From Marinomonas sp. UCMA 3892 (lineage in GTDB: Bacteria; Pseudomonadota; Gammaproteobacteria; Pseudomonadales; Marinomonadaceae): a stretch of 64,000 nucleotides of DNA. Shown in pieces: positions 43,535-51,555 of the stretch (position 1 is the first letter of the stretch; every line of letters starts with the position of its first letter). Under the pieces are notes generated by a model. The model made no database searches. It had not been told where the DNA came from and worked only from the letters and a program-made list of their open reading frames with translations. The position numbers and the translations under genes are program-made. The stretch covers positions 74,505-138,504 of the forward strand of contig NZ_PTXN01000011.1 in NCBI RefSeq assembly GCF_012726345.1, given 5' to 3'.

Positions 43535-43562
43535 ATTATATGAATCGTCTTGCCAATTGCAA
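43535..43562 (-). promoter_or_regulatory. Stable-RNA promoter of the tRNA operon
   Basis: On the minus strand TTGCAA (43562-43557), a 16-bp spacer, then TATAAT (43540-43535), followed by a GC-rich discriminator (GGCTCCCACC) typical of stringently controlled tRNA promoters. The -35 lies 3 bp beyond the stop of the SPOR gene. Confidence 0.82.
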
Positions 43563-43565
43563 GCA

Positions 43566-44270
43566 CTAGCAAGGATTTTTTTCTACTTTTATCATCATCT
43601 TGGTCAGATCGAAGCGCGACATAAACTGTTCCCAGTCTTTTTCATCCACTGGCTGCGCAATATCTATCTGCTGAAGCGGGACATTTCGCATATGTTCATA
43701 AACATCAACAGCATAGCCAGACACATTTTGAATGCGTACTTTCGCTTGATCGGCTCGCTCTTTAGAAGAATATAGACCTAAAGAGATACGGTTCTTCATT
43801 TCGGCACGATTAATAACAAAGCTATCAATAGATTTAGAGGCAAGCTCTTTTACTATACGCTCCGCAATGGCGGGTGTTTCTGGTGCAGCAATATAGAGCC
43901 AAAACTTGGGACGCTTGCCCGAAACCTCTTGTTCGGTATATGGCCATTTAAACTCTTTTAGAACCTGGACTATTTGTTTGCTATCACTCTCTCGCTCTGT
44001 CTCTAAACGAGGACAGTATAGGTCAGGATAATCTCCAGAAGCCTGGCCTATCACCTTACTCAATGCATCCTCAAGCCCTTCACCATATGCAATCCTCGCA
44101 TTATAATCCTGCTCAGTAACTGCTGGCGCCTCGGACAAGAGATGAATTTTCTCACTCACAGGCGGCCCATAAATAGATTCTTTATTTTTTTCTAGCTTAT
44201 CCTGAACAAAACTATGCCAGCTCAAAAAGGCAGCATTAAGTAACACTACAAAAAGAAATAGCCACTTCAT
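43566..44270 (-). CDS. SPOR-domain-like membrane-anchored protein
   Basis: A 234-residue protein. It has an N-terminal signal anchor (about 3-21) and a variable middle. A C-terminal SPOR-like fold (KFWLYIAAPETPAIAERIVK through IQNVSGYAVDVYEHM, about 125-200) would bind denuded peptidoglycan at division sites. The start overlaps the coaX stop (ATGA), so birA-coaX-SPOR form one transcript, an order seen in pseudomonads and relatives. The SPOR call rests on pattern and context, since this domain is poorly conserved. Confidence 0.72.
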   Translation of the reverse strand: MKWLFLFVVLLNAAFLSWHSFVQDKLEKNKESIYGPPVSEKIHLLSEAPAVTEQDYNARIAYGEGLEDALSKVIGQASGDYPDLYCPRLETERESDSKQIVQVLKEFKWPYTEQEVSGKRPKFWLYIAAPETPAIAERIVKELASKSIDSFVINRAEMKNRISLGLYSSKERADQAKVRIQNVSGYAVDVYEHMRNVPLQQIDIAQPVDEKDWEQFMSRFDLTKMMIKVEKNPC

Positions 44271-45001
44271 TTATTGCCTCTTAACTGCTCATCACCAACC
44301 AGCTTTGCACCCAAAGCCACAAGATTAGGAAAACATTCGAGCGCAATGCCTAATCTATTCAATAACGCTTGCGCATCTCCACCTGTCACAACCCATTTAA
44401 ATTCAGGGTACAGATGATGAATACGCTCTAAAAAACCCAACGCCATCTCATGACAACCTTCTGTCACCGCTCTTGCCGTAGAGTTAGGCAGCCCCTCACC
44501 TTCGACCACTTCATGGGAATCAAAGCGAATCCGAGCAGTTTTCGAGAGCAAAGATTCCGTCATCATCGCCAAGCCAGGAGCGATATAACCACCAAGATGA
44601 GCGCCTTCGCTATTAACCACATCTACTTTTATCGCCGTACCTGCATCCACAACGACTACATTGCCTTTTATCAGGTGATGAGCCGCAACAACACCAAGCC
44701 ATCGATCAATTCCCAAGCGCTCAGGTTCAATATAGGCATTACGAACACAACAAGCGGTCGCTTGACTCGTCAGCGTAATCCATTCACTGCTAGGGAACGC
44801 AGCTTGGACATCAGCATGTAACAATGCACTTTGCTCTTTAGATCGTACACTGGCAAAATAAATCACCTGCGGAGCAAAATCAGTTTCCGCAGGACAACTA
44901 TCCCCTCGCAGAACCCACAATACTTGCTCGCCTTCAAAGGCAGTAAATTTGATACTAGTATTACCCGCATCAACAACTAAAACTCTAGACTCGACGGACA
45001 C
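44267..45001 (-). CDS. coaX: Type III pantothenate kinase (CoaX)
   Basis: First step of coenzyme A synthesis: phosphorylation of pantothenate. It is about 244 residues and ASKHA-fold. The phosphate-1 motif is VVDAGNTSIKF, and the later VVVDAGTAIKVDVV and GGYIAPGLAMM are diagnostic. GTG at 45001 is preferred because GGAGGGGAG lies just upstream; longer in-frame starts to 45034 run further into birA. It overlaps birA by 17 bp. Confidence 0.9.
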   Translation of the reverse strand: MSVESRVLVVDAGNTSIKFTAFEGEQVLWVLRGDSCPAETDFAPQVIYFASVRSKEQSALLHADVQAAFPSSEWITLTSQATACCVRNAYIEPERLGIDRWLGVVAAHHLIKGNVVVVDAGTAIKVDVVNSEGAHLGGYIAPGLAMMTESLLSKTARIRFDSHEVVEGEGLPNSTARAVTEGCHEMALGFLERIHHLYPEFKWVVTGGDAQALLNRLGIALECFPNLVALGAKLVGDEQLRGNK

Positions 45002-45938
45002 TAATCTCCCCTCCATGAAGAGCCACCAGCTCACCGTTTTCTTCTAGAAGTAGAGCACCTTTTTGATCAATACCTCGTGCAATCCCCTGACGCTGTTGAG
45101 AAACCGTACTAACAGTAACCGTCTGATTGAACAAAACATCATACGCTTGCCACTGATATTGAAAATGCTTCATACCATTGCCATCTTCAAACAATTGACA
45201 AATATCAATAAGCTCTTTGGTTAATTCAGCCAAAATTACATTCCGACTCGGGCGAGACTTAAGACGAGACACAAGATCCGTCCAAGGTTGATCAACGTGG
45301 GTCATAATGCCATCATTCATTTCGACATTAAGTCCGACTCCAATGATTACATGACAAACGTCCTGATCAGCCACCATTTCAAGTAAAATACCGCAGATTT
45401 TCTGACCGTCTACTTGTACGTCATTAGGCCACTTCAACCCAGGATTGGGAATACCAGCTTTTTTTAATACTCGAGCTACAGCAACGCCCACCGCGAGACT
45501 CAAACCTTCAACAACATTTGGACCATTGTCAAAGCGCCACGCAAACGAAAAGGTAATATTTTTTGCAACACCAGACTCCCACTGACGACCACGACGCCCC
45601 TTACCATGAGTCTGACGCTCAACCGAGATTAGAACAGGTAAAGGCAAGCCTTGTGATATATAGCTCTTAGCATCGCCGTTGGTTGACTCTGTCTCAAACG
45701 CTAACTTGATCGCCACATCATTTGGCACACCATTTTCACGCAAAGCATCTTCAGACAACAGTTCAACTGGTGAAGGTAAACGGTAACCTCGACCTTTAAC
45801 CGAGTGTACAGTCACACCAATCGCTTCTAACTTTTTAAGTCTCTTCCAGACCGCTGCACGGGTAACTCCCAACGCGGTTCCCAACTCTTCGCCAGAGTGA
45901 AATTCATTATCACTAAGCAGGGCCAAAACAGCTTGCAT
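44985..45938 (-). CDS. birA: Bifunctional biotin-protein ligase / biotin operon repressor (BirA)
   Basis: A 317-residue protein that attaches biotin to carboxyl carrier proteins and represses biotin genes. The N-terminal winged helix is GEELGTALGVTRAAVWKRLK. The ligase core has ERQTHGKGRRGRQWES (biotinoyl-AMP loop), KWPNDVQVDGQKICGILLEM and the C-terminal SH3-like domain (GIARGIDQKGALLLEENGE). ATG at 45938 is chosen over the adjacent TTG, with GGAG seven bases upstream. Confidence 0.93.
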   Translation of the reverse strand: MQAVLALLSDNEFHSGEELGTALGVTRAAVWKRLKKLEAIGVTVHSVKGRGYRLPSPVELLSEDALRENGVPNDVAIKLAFETESTNGDAKSYISQGLPLPVLISVERQTHGKGRRGRQWESGVAKNITFSFAWRFDNGPNVVEGLSLAVGVAVARVLKKAGIPNPGLKWPNDVQVDGQKICGILLEMVADQDVCHVIIGVGLNVEMNDGIMTHVDQPWTDLVSRLKSRPSRNVILAELTKELIDICQLFEDGNGMKHFQYQWQAYDVLFNQTVTVSTVSQQRQGIARGIDQKGALLLEENGELVALHGGEISVRRV

Positions 45939-46052
45939 CAACGCTCTCCAATTTCACTTCTTGTATCATTCAACCCTAATACTTACCTAATTTTTGACAT
46001 TTATTAGAGCAATCTATTATCAAGTCGACTCGGCCATAAGAAGAGTCTCTAC

Positions 46053-47249
46053 TTATCTATTACTACTCGCGTTTGCCTTGATGAAAAAAGCGACTTCTTG
46101 CATTAACGAATTAAAATTTGGATTCCAAGATACTCGTGCCGAATGAGGGCTATTTTTCGTCAATGCATCAGAGCCTTCGCCAAACCAATTATTTTTATCT
46201 GTTCGGCACTTTTGATATAAAGACTCATCAGACAGATACCAGCCGCAAATACGATATTCTCCCATGGCGCCGTAATAGGTATTGTCGGGGTTGCCATGAA
46301 CAGCCATATGCGACAAACCTAATATTTTAGCCTCAGGCCAATTTGTATTGTAAACCTTAATACGATCAGTATTAGCGCTCATTTGATCTTTGCTATAAAG
46401 CACCATCTGACTTTTTGTCCCAATCATACCTGTTTTAAAAACTTTTTCTGACACCGACGCATCCACCGTCTGATCATCTTCCGATAAGGCGATAAAAACA
46501 GGTAACTCTTTCGGGTTGTCGAGGATCAAATTGCGCACTTCTTTAGACAACTTATACACCTGAGCAATTGCAGGCAGAGGGATTGACGCGTATTTAGCAA
46601 AGTCATCACTTGGATAATGATCTAACCAATCTTTCACCATCGCCAACCAAGGCGAAAGCCAATCTATACTGCTATTCACCTTAAACACAGGCGAAAACAA
46701 AATAGCACCAGCAACACTGTTAGAATGCTGCCAAGCATATTCCGCAGCTAATGCACCGCCAGTAGAAAAACCACCAACATACATGACGTCTACTTCTTTA
46801 CTAAACTGATCAGCGGCATTTTGAAACGTCACACGCCAATCATCACGTGAAACATTAAGAAGATCTTCTGCCTTTGTGCCATGACCTGGCAACAAAACTA
46901 CGCGCACCTGATAACAAGCAGCTTGCAAAGCAAGCGCAGGGTCTCGCATCGAAAAAGGAGAATCTGACAAGCCGTGGGACAGCAACACACCAATGCGCGC
47001 TCGCCCTGCACAGTGTTCTGCATCAGGCAATAACTCAAAGGGCAGAACAGCGGCGAGCTCTCTAGGCTTATCATCAACATTGATCCACACCTTACGCTCA
47101 TTTACATATTCCTCTGCACGCACTACATAATGAGCAAAAGATTCTTCTGGCTCATAAACAAACTCCGTTTGCTGTTGTGCTGCGTAGCCAATTCCAGAAA
47201 TGGGCAATACCAAAACACAAAAACACAAGAACACTATTCTTTGCCGCAC
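46053..47249 (-). CDS. Exported alpha/beta hydrolase (serine hydrolase/lipase-like)
   Basis: A 398-residue protein with a signal peptide (about 1-23, ending GYAA). An alpha/beta-hydrolase core follows: the oxyanion region LLSHGLSDSPFSM and the nucleophile elbow GGFSTGGALA, with the Ser in G-F-S-T-G. Later come a probable acid in SEDDQTVDASVS and a His in GLSHMAVHG. The fold resembles monoacylglycerol-lipase/Hydrolase_4 proteins, but the substrate is unknown. Initiation is GTG, supported by GGGAGGG upstream. It is divergent from the GNAT gene. Confidence 0.75.
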   Translation of the reverse strand: MRQRIVFLCFCVLVLPISGIGYAAQQQTEFVYEPEESFAHYVVRAEEYVNERKVWINVDDKPRELAAVLPFELLPDAEHCAGRARIGVLLSHGLSDSPFSMRDPALALQAACYQVRVVLLPGHGTKAEDLLNVSRDDWRVTFQNAADQFSKEVDVMYVGGFSTGGALAAEYAWQHSNSVAGAILFSPVFKVNSSIDWLSPWLAMVKDWLDHYPSDDFAKYASIPLPAIAQVYKLSKEVRNLILDNPKELPVFIALSEDDQTVDASVSEKVFKTGMIGTKSQMVLYSKDQMSANTDRIKVYNTNWPEAKILGLSHMAVHGNPDNTYYGAMGEYRICGWYLSDESLYQKCRTDKNNWFGEGSDALTKNSPHSARVSWNPNFNSLMQEVAFFIKANASSNR

Positions 47250-47346
47250 GATAATCCCTCCCGCTGTCCATCATTCAATTTCATTAACACTATAAAATAG
47301 CGGATTATGCTATCATTAAGCATTTCGTCGCTATACAAATTCCACT

Positions 47347-47814
47347 ATGAAGACATCCTACCCTATCCCTGAACAAGTTCCTTCGCTTTGGTTTCCTTTG
47401 GTGAAGAAATTTTATCAAGAACATTATCCAAGCGGTAAACCAAACAAAGCGGATCCTATTTGGGTAATAAGAGATAAAGGCAAGATTCTTTGCGCGGTAA
47501 GACTCAAGCAAATTACCAACTCTCAACTACTTACCGGTATGGTAACAGAGCCAATCCATCGTAATATTGGTCTCGGCAGCCATCTAATCAACGGCATTCA
47601 TCCAGCATTAGATGAAAAAAATACGTATTGCTTCGCATTTACCCATCTCGTGCCGTTTTATAGCGCAAATCATTTTACGACCATCTCAGCAGAAATGTTA
47701 CCAAGTGAACTAGCAAGTCGCTTTCGAGCCTATACGGCACAAGGCCGAGATCTTACGCCAATGCGCTATATCCGTAGCCAAAAAACGCTTAATTCGCTGC
47801 TAAAAAGCACTTAA
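47347..47814 (+). CDS. GNAT-family N-acetyltransferase-like protein
   Basis: A 155-residue protein with a GNAT-like acetyl-CoA motif A (GMVTEPIHRNIGLGSHLI, with R-x-x-G-x-G) around residues 60-78 and the following helix. The substrate cannot be inferred. No clear Shine-Dalgarno precedes the ATG. Confidence 0.68.
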   Translation: MKTSYPIPEQVPSLWFPLVKKFYQEHYPSGKPNKADPIWVIRDKGKILCAVRLKQITNSQLLTGMVTEPIHRNIGLGSHLINGIHPALDEKNTYCFAFTHLVPFYSANHFTTISAEMLPSELASRFRAYTAQGRDLTPMRYIRSQKTLNSLLKST

Positions 47815-47942
47815 AATGCGCTTAAATAATCTTAAATTACTAAAACAATCATATCATTGTTGACGCTTTTCAAACTCCTCCAGTACCTTTGGTCGCAATA
47901 CTTATCTTTGCTAAGACAATAAATAAAAAGACTGAGGACAAC

Positions 47943-49286
47943 ATGTCAATCACCCTACCATCACATTCAAAAATGCTTACCTCCGATTTTATCTTTGGTG
48001 TAGCAACCGCCTCTTTCCAAATTGAAGGCGCGACAACTGCTGATAATCGCCTCCCTTCTATTTGGGATACCTTCTGCGCAACCCCAGGCAAGGTAAAGGG
48101 TATGGACAATGGTGAGATAGCTTGTGACCATTATCATCTATGGGAACAAGACATCCAGTTGATTAAAGATCTCGGTGTAGACGCTTATCGATTATCAATT
48201 GCTTGGCCTCGAGTCATGGACAAAAAAGGCGAAGCAAACCAAGCTGGACTGGATTTTTATCGCAACTTGCTTAAAAAGCTCAAAGCAGAAGGGCTCACTG
48301 TATTTGCGACACTTTACCATTGGGATCTGCCACAGCACTTAGAAGACAAAGGTGGCTGGCTTAATAGAGAAACCGCATACCAGTTCAAAAATTACGCAGA
48401 TTTGGTAACCAAAGAGTTAGCGGAATGGGTTGATAGCTGGGCGACCTTCAACGAACCTTTTTGCGCAGCAATATTAGGTTATGAGTTGGGTATACATGCA
48501 CCGGGGTTAAGCAAACCAGCATTTGGTCGACAAGCTGCTCACCATATTTTGCTCGCACATGGTTTAGCGCTTCCAGTTATTCGCAAAAACGCACCAAAAT
48601 CTCAGGTGGGCATAGTGCTCAATATGAACCGCTCCTATGCTGCCAGCGAAAAAACCGAAGACCAATTCGCGTGCTTGATGCGAGAAACTCTAGATAACCA
48701 GTTTTTCATTGAGCCACTGATGAAGGGACAATATCCGCAGTTACTTAAAACCGTCGCTCCGCAGTATTTACCAACAATTTTACCTGGTGACATGGACATC
48801 ATTTCTCAACCAATTGATTTCTTGGGCATGAACTTTTACACCTGCAATCACAATGCCTACGATGCTGATGACATGTTCAAAAATGTACAGAACAGTCAAA
48901 CAGTTGAGTGCACAGACATTGGTTGGGAAATCGCCCCCCACGCCTTCACTGAATTGTTAGTAAATCTTCACAAACAATATAGCTTGCCACCTATTTATAT
49001 TACCGAGAATGGCGCAGCGTGTGCGGATCAGATCATTGATGGCGAAATCAACGATGAGCAACGAGTACGTTATTTAGATGGCCATATAAACGCTGTAAAT
49101 CAGGCAATTGAAAGCGGCGTCGATATTCGTGGTTATTTCGCTTGGAGCTTGATGGATAACTTTGAATGGGCAGAAGGTTATAGCAAGCGTTTTGGTCTAA
49201 CCTACGTGGATTATCAGACTCAAAAAAGGACCATTAAACGCAGCGGACACGCTTACCGTACTCTTCTAAGTAGCCGCAAAGGCTAA
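47943..49286 (+). CDS. GH1 beta-glucosidase
   Basis: A 447-residue cytoplasmic glycoside hydrolase family 1 enzyme. The acid/base Glu is E171 in TFNEP and the nucleophile is E355 in YITENGA. The N-terminal FIFGVATASFQIEGA signature is present. ATG at 47943 follows GAGGACA; a longer in-frame start (47889) would add 18 residues not found in the family. There is no transporter or regulator next to it, so the natural beta-glucoside is not apparent. A bidirectional terminator follows at 49315. Confidence 0.94.
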   Translation: MSITLPSHSKMLTSDFIFGVATASFQIEGATTADNRLPSIWDTFCATPGKVKGMDNGEIACDHYHLWEQDIQLIKDLGVDAYRLSIAWPRVMDKKGEANQAGLDFYRNLLKKLKAEGLTVFATLYHWDLPQHLEDKGGWLNRETAYQFKNYADLVTKELAEWVDSWATFNEPFCAAILGYELGIHAPGLSKPAFGRQAAHHILLAHGLALPVIRKNAPKSQVGIVLNMNRSYAASEKTEDQFACLMRETLDNQFFIEPLMKGQYPQLLKTVAPQYLPTILPGDMDIISQPIDFLGMNFYTCNHNAYDADDMFKNVQNSQTVECTDIGWEIAPHAFTELLVNLHKQYSLPPIYITENGAACADQIIDGEINDEQRVRYLDGHINAVNQAIESGVDIRGYFAWSLMDNFEWAEGYSKRFGLTYVDYQTQKRTIKRSGHAYRTLLSSRKG

Positions 49287-49314
49287 AAATATCAGAACTT
49301 ATGGTCGATTTACA

Positions 49315-49347
49315 AAAATGCCCTATGCATCACACATAGGGCATTTT
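49315..49347. terminator. Bidirectional terminator between the GH1 gene and the glucan gene
   Basis: Stem AAAATGCCCTATG / CATAGGGCATTTT with a 7-nt loop. A/T runs on both sides serve two convergent genes. Confidence 0.93.
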
Positions 49348-49398
49348 ATTTGCTTACTGTAAGTTATTTACAGGAACACTCATCCATAGCAAAAGAAG

Positions 49399-51105
49399 CT
49401 ACTTCAAATGACCAGCATTATGAAGTTCTCTATCTTTCTCCGCTGGTGGAGTCCACTGATACTGCCAAGTCTCAGTTAGCGGCTGTCCGTTAGCTTCCAA
49501 GTGAACCGTTAAATTAATTGGCTTAGACTTGCCTTTCGGTGGTACCAAATCAAACATCGCACGGTAACCATTGATAGAATGCAGTGGTCGAGCAGATTCA
49601 ATTTCCACCCTACCTTCAGACGATGTAATCACCGCTTTCACTTTCGTATCATTGCCTAACATCGCCAATGAACCACCAGCGAAATCAACCACAAAACGTT
49701 TGCTGTAATATTGACGTTTTTTACCAATCACACCACCGATACCTGTAAAAGTATCAACAACTCGAGCACGGTTAGATTGCACCGGAGGATGACTTCCCCA
49801 ATACATATTGTAGCTGTAAAGTAACTCTTGACCCGCTTTAACCGGAGCCGCTGGATTCCAGAAAGCAACGATGTTATCGAAAGTTTCATCCAGAGTCGGA
49901 ATTTCTACTAATTGCACAGACCCCTTACCCCAGTTACCAAGTGGCTCAATCCACAAACTTGGGCGCTTCTCATAGAAAACACCGTCATCTTGATAATGAT
50001 CGAAATTACGGTCACGCTGCAGCAAACCAAAGCCTTTTGGATTCTCATCGCTGTAAGCATTAAATTGTAAATTTTCAGGGTTGGATAATGGTCGCCAAAT
50101 CCATTCGCCGTTGCCGGTTTGCATAGCAAGGCCATCCGAGTCATGAATCTCTGCACGCCAATCATAATTAGTTCGACGATCATTTTCGCCAACCATAAAC
50201 ATACTAGTCATTGGCGCCACACCTAAACGCTCAACAGATTTGCGCGGATAAATAGCGGAATCTACGCGCATTTTGAACGGTTCCCCCGGAGTCATATCAA
50301 AACGATAAGCCCCAGTTACACTAGGAGAATCCATTAAAGCGTAAACCGTCACCACATCAGAACCTGGTTTTGGCTTCTCTAACCAAAAGTCAGTAAAAAT
50401 AGGAAACTCTTCAGGGTGCGGCATTGCGGTATCAATCGCTAAGCCTCGAGCGGAAAGACCATATTGCATTTCACTGCCAACAGCACGGAAATAACTCGCC
50501 CCTAAAAAAGCGACAACATCGCGCTGCCAATCTGTGGCGAATTGCATTCTAAAACCTGCAAAACCAAGATCTTTAGGAAGTTTTTTACCATCTACTTTAG
50601 ATTTACCGTAAGTAAACTCAGAAGGCATGTAAGGAATCGGAGTCGACTTACCATTTTCAAGCTCATTCATATGAATTGGCGTATCAAACCCTAGACCAAG
50701 ATGAAAAAGCTCCGTACGGAACTCTGATTTTTGATCGCGCCACAAAGCCGCCTCTTTATTAAAGCGAATTTCTTGATAATCATCCCAGTCTAAGCCTTTT
50801 AAACTATCTGGCATTTCACCTTGATGGCTTTCATAAGGCTTAGTCGCCAATTGACGAGCATGGCCTTTTAACCAAGCATAGCTAAATTCTTCACCTTCTT
50901 TAGGTTGAGCGACAGATTGAGATGGTTGCGACTGTGATTGCGCTGCGCAAGCAGTAAGGCTAAATAGCACACCGACGGCCAATAAAGATCGACTCGCCAA
51001 GCGCTGCAAATTACTAGACACATTTGTTTTTCGGGATTTTCGCACAACCTGCGGCCCGACTAAGTTTGAATCCTTCATGGACTCTGAAAAACAATGAGGA
51101 AGCAT
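49399..51105 (-). CDS. Periplasmic glucan biosynthesis protein, OpgG/OpgD family
   Basis: Up to 568 residues. OpgG/OpgD proteins act in the periplasm on osmoregulated beta-glucans. The family regions are visible: EFSYAWLKGHARQLATKPYE, YSLAR-like QYGLSARGLAID, the ERLGVAPMTSMFMVGEN block and RDRNFDHYQDDGVFYEKRPS. The N-terminus is unusual. After a basic stretch (RKSRKTNVSSNLQRLASR) comes a hydrophobic segment ending LFSLTAC, which fits a lipobox (L-T-A-C), so the protein may be a lipoprotein. The start is uncertain (51105 or 51078). No opgH is present nearby. OpgG and OpgD cannot be told apart here. Confidence 0.85.
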   Translation of the reverse strand: MLPHCFSESMKDSNLVGPQVVRKSRKTNVSSNLQRLASRSLLAVGVLFSLTACAAQSQSQPSQSVAQPKEGEEFSYAWLKGHARQLATKPYESHQGEMPDSLKGLDWDDYQEIRFNKEAALWRDQKSEFRTELFHLGLGFDTPIHMNELENGKSTPIPYMPSEFTYGKSKVDGKKLPKDLGFAGFRMQFATDWQRDVVAFLGASYFRAVGSEMQYGLSARGLAIDTAMPHPEEFPIFTDFWLEKPKPGSDVVTVYALMDSPSVTGAYRFDMTPGEPFKMRVDSAIYPRKSVERLGVAPMTSMFMVGENDRRTNYDWRAEIHDSDGLAMQTGNGEWIWRPLSNPENLQFNAYSDENPKGFGLLQRDRNFDHYQDDGVFYEKRPSLWIEPLGNWGKGSVQLVEIPTLDETFDNIVAFWNPAAPVKAGQELLYSYNMYWGSHPPVQSNRARVVDTFTGIGGVIGKKRQYYSKRFVVDFAGGSLAMLGNDTKVKAVITSSEGRVEIESARPLHSINGYRAMFDLVPPKGKSKPINLTVHLEANGQPLTETWQYQWTPPAEKDRELHNAGHLK

Positions 51106-51555
51106 AGAACATGACCCTATCAGCTAAAAAGTTGGTATCTATACTAGCGAATTACCACAGAGCTTAGTGTTCAGATAGAGTAAATATTTAATACATTTAT
51201 ATGGAAAATTTAGGATATCTCCTTACATTTGATACTAAATCTATTTTAAATTTGGCCAATCGCCTCACTTCATACCACAGAGCCCCTTTTTATTTCCAAC
51301 ACAAGAGAATAAGTGTCTCAGTTATTCACCTTAAAAATGCTTGCTCTCTTAAATTGTGTAAAACAAAAGCTATTCCACAACAGGCAAACTAAATTGATTA
51401 CATAACGATACAGAGTAACATCACATGTTATACAGCCGAAAAACTAAATTGGGATTAAAATAACGATCAATGAACATATAATGATGTCGTTTATATAACA
51501 ACCGCTTACTCTATTTTTTCATTTGAGCGCGGATAAAAAATTAAGGTGGAGAGTA
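51106..51555. other. 450-bp divergent intergenic region
   Basis: A/T-rich spacer between the glucan gene (minus) and the GGDEF-EAL gene (plus). An 11-bp direct repeat TACCACAGAGC occurs at 51153-51163 and 51273-51283. No supported gene was seen: a 63-codon frame at 51201 lacks a ribosome site and any family resemblance. It probably holds both promoters. Confidence 0.6.

Noticed and set aside
51201..51392. A 63-codon + strand frame between the glucan and GGDEF-EAL genes
   Set aside because: It has no ribosome site and no recognisable motif, and lies in A/T-rich promoter-like sequence.
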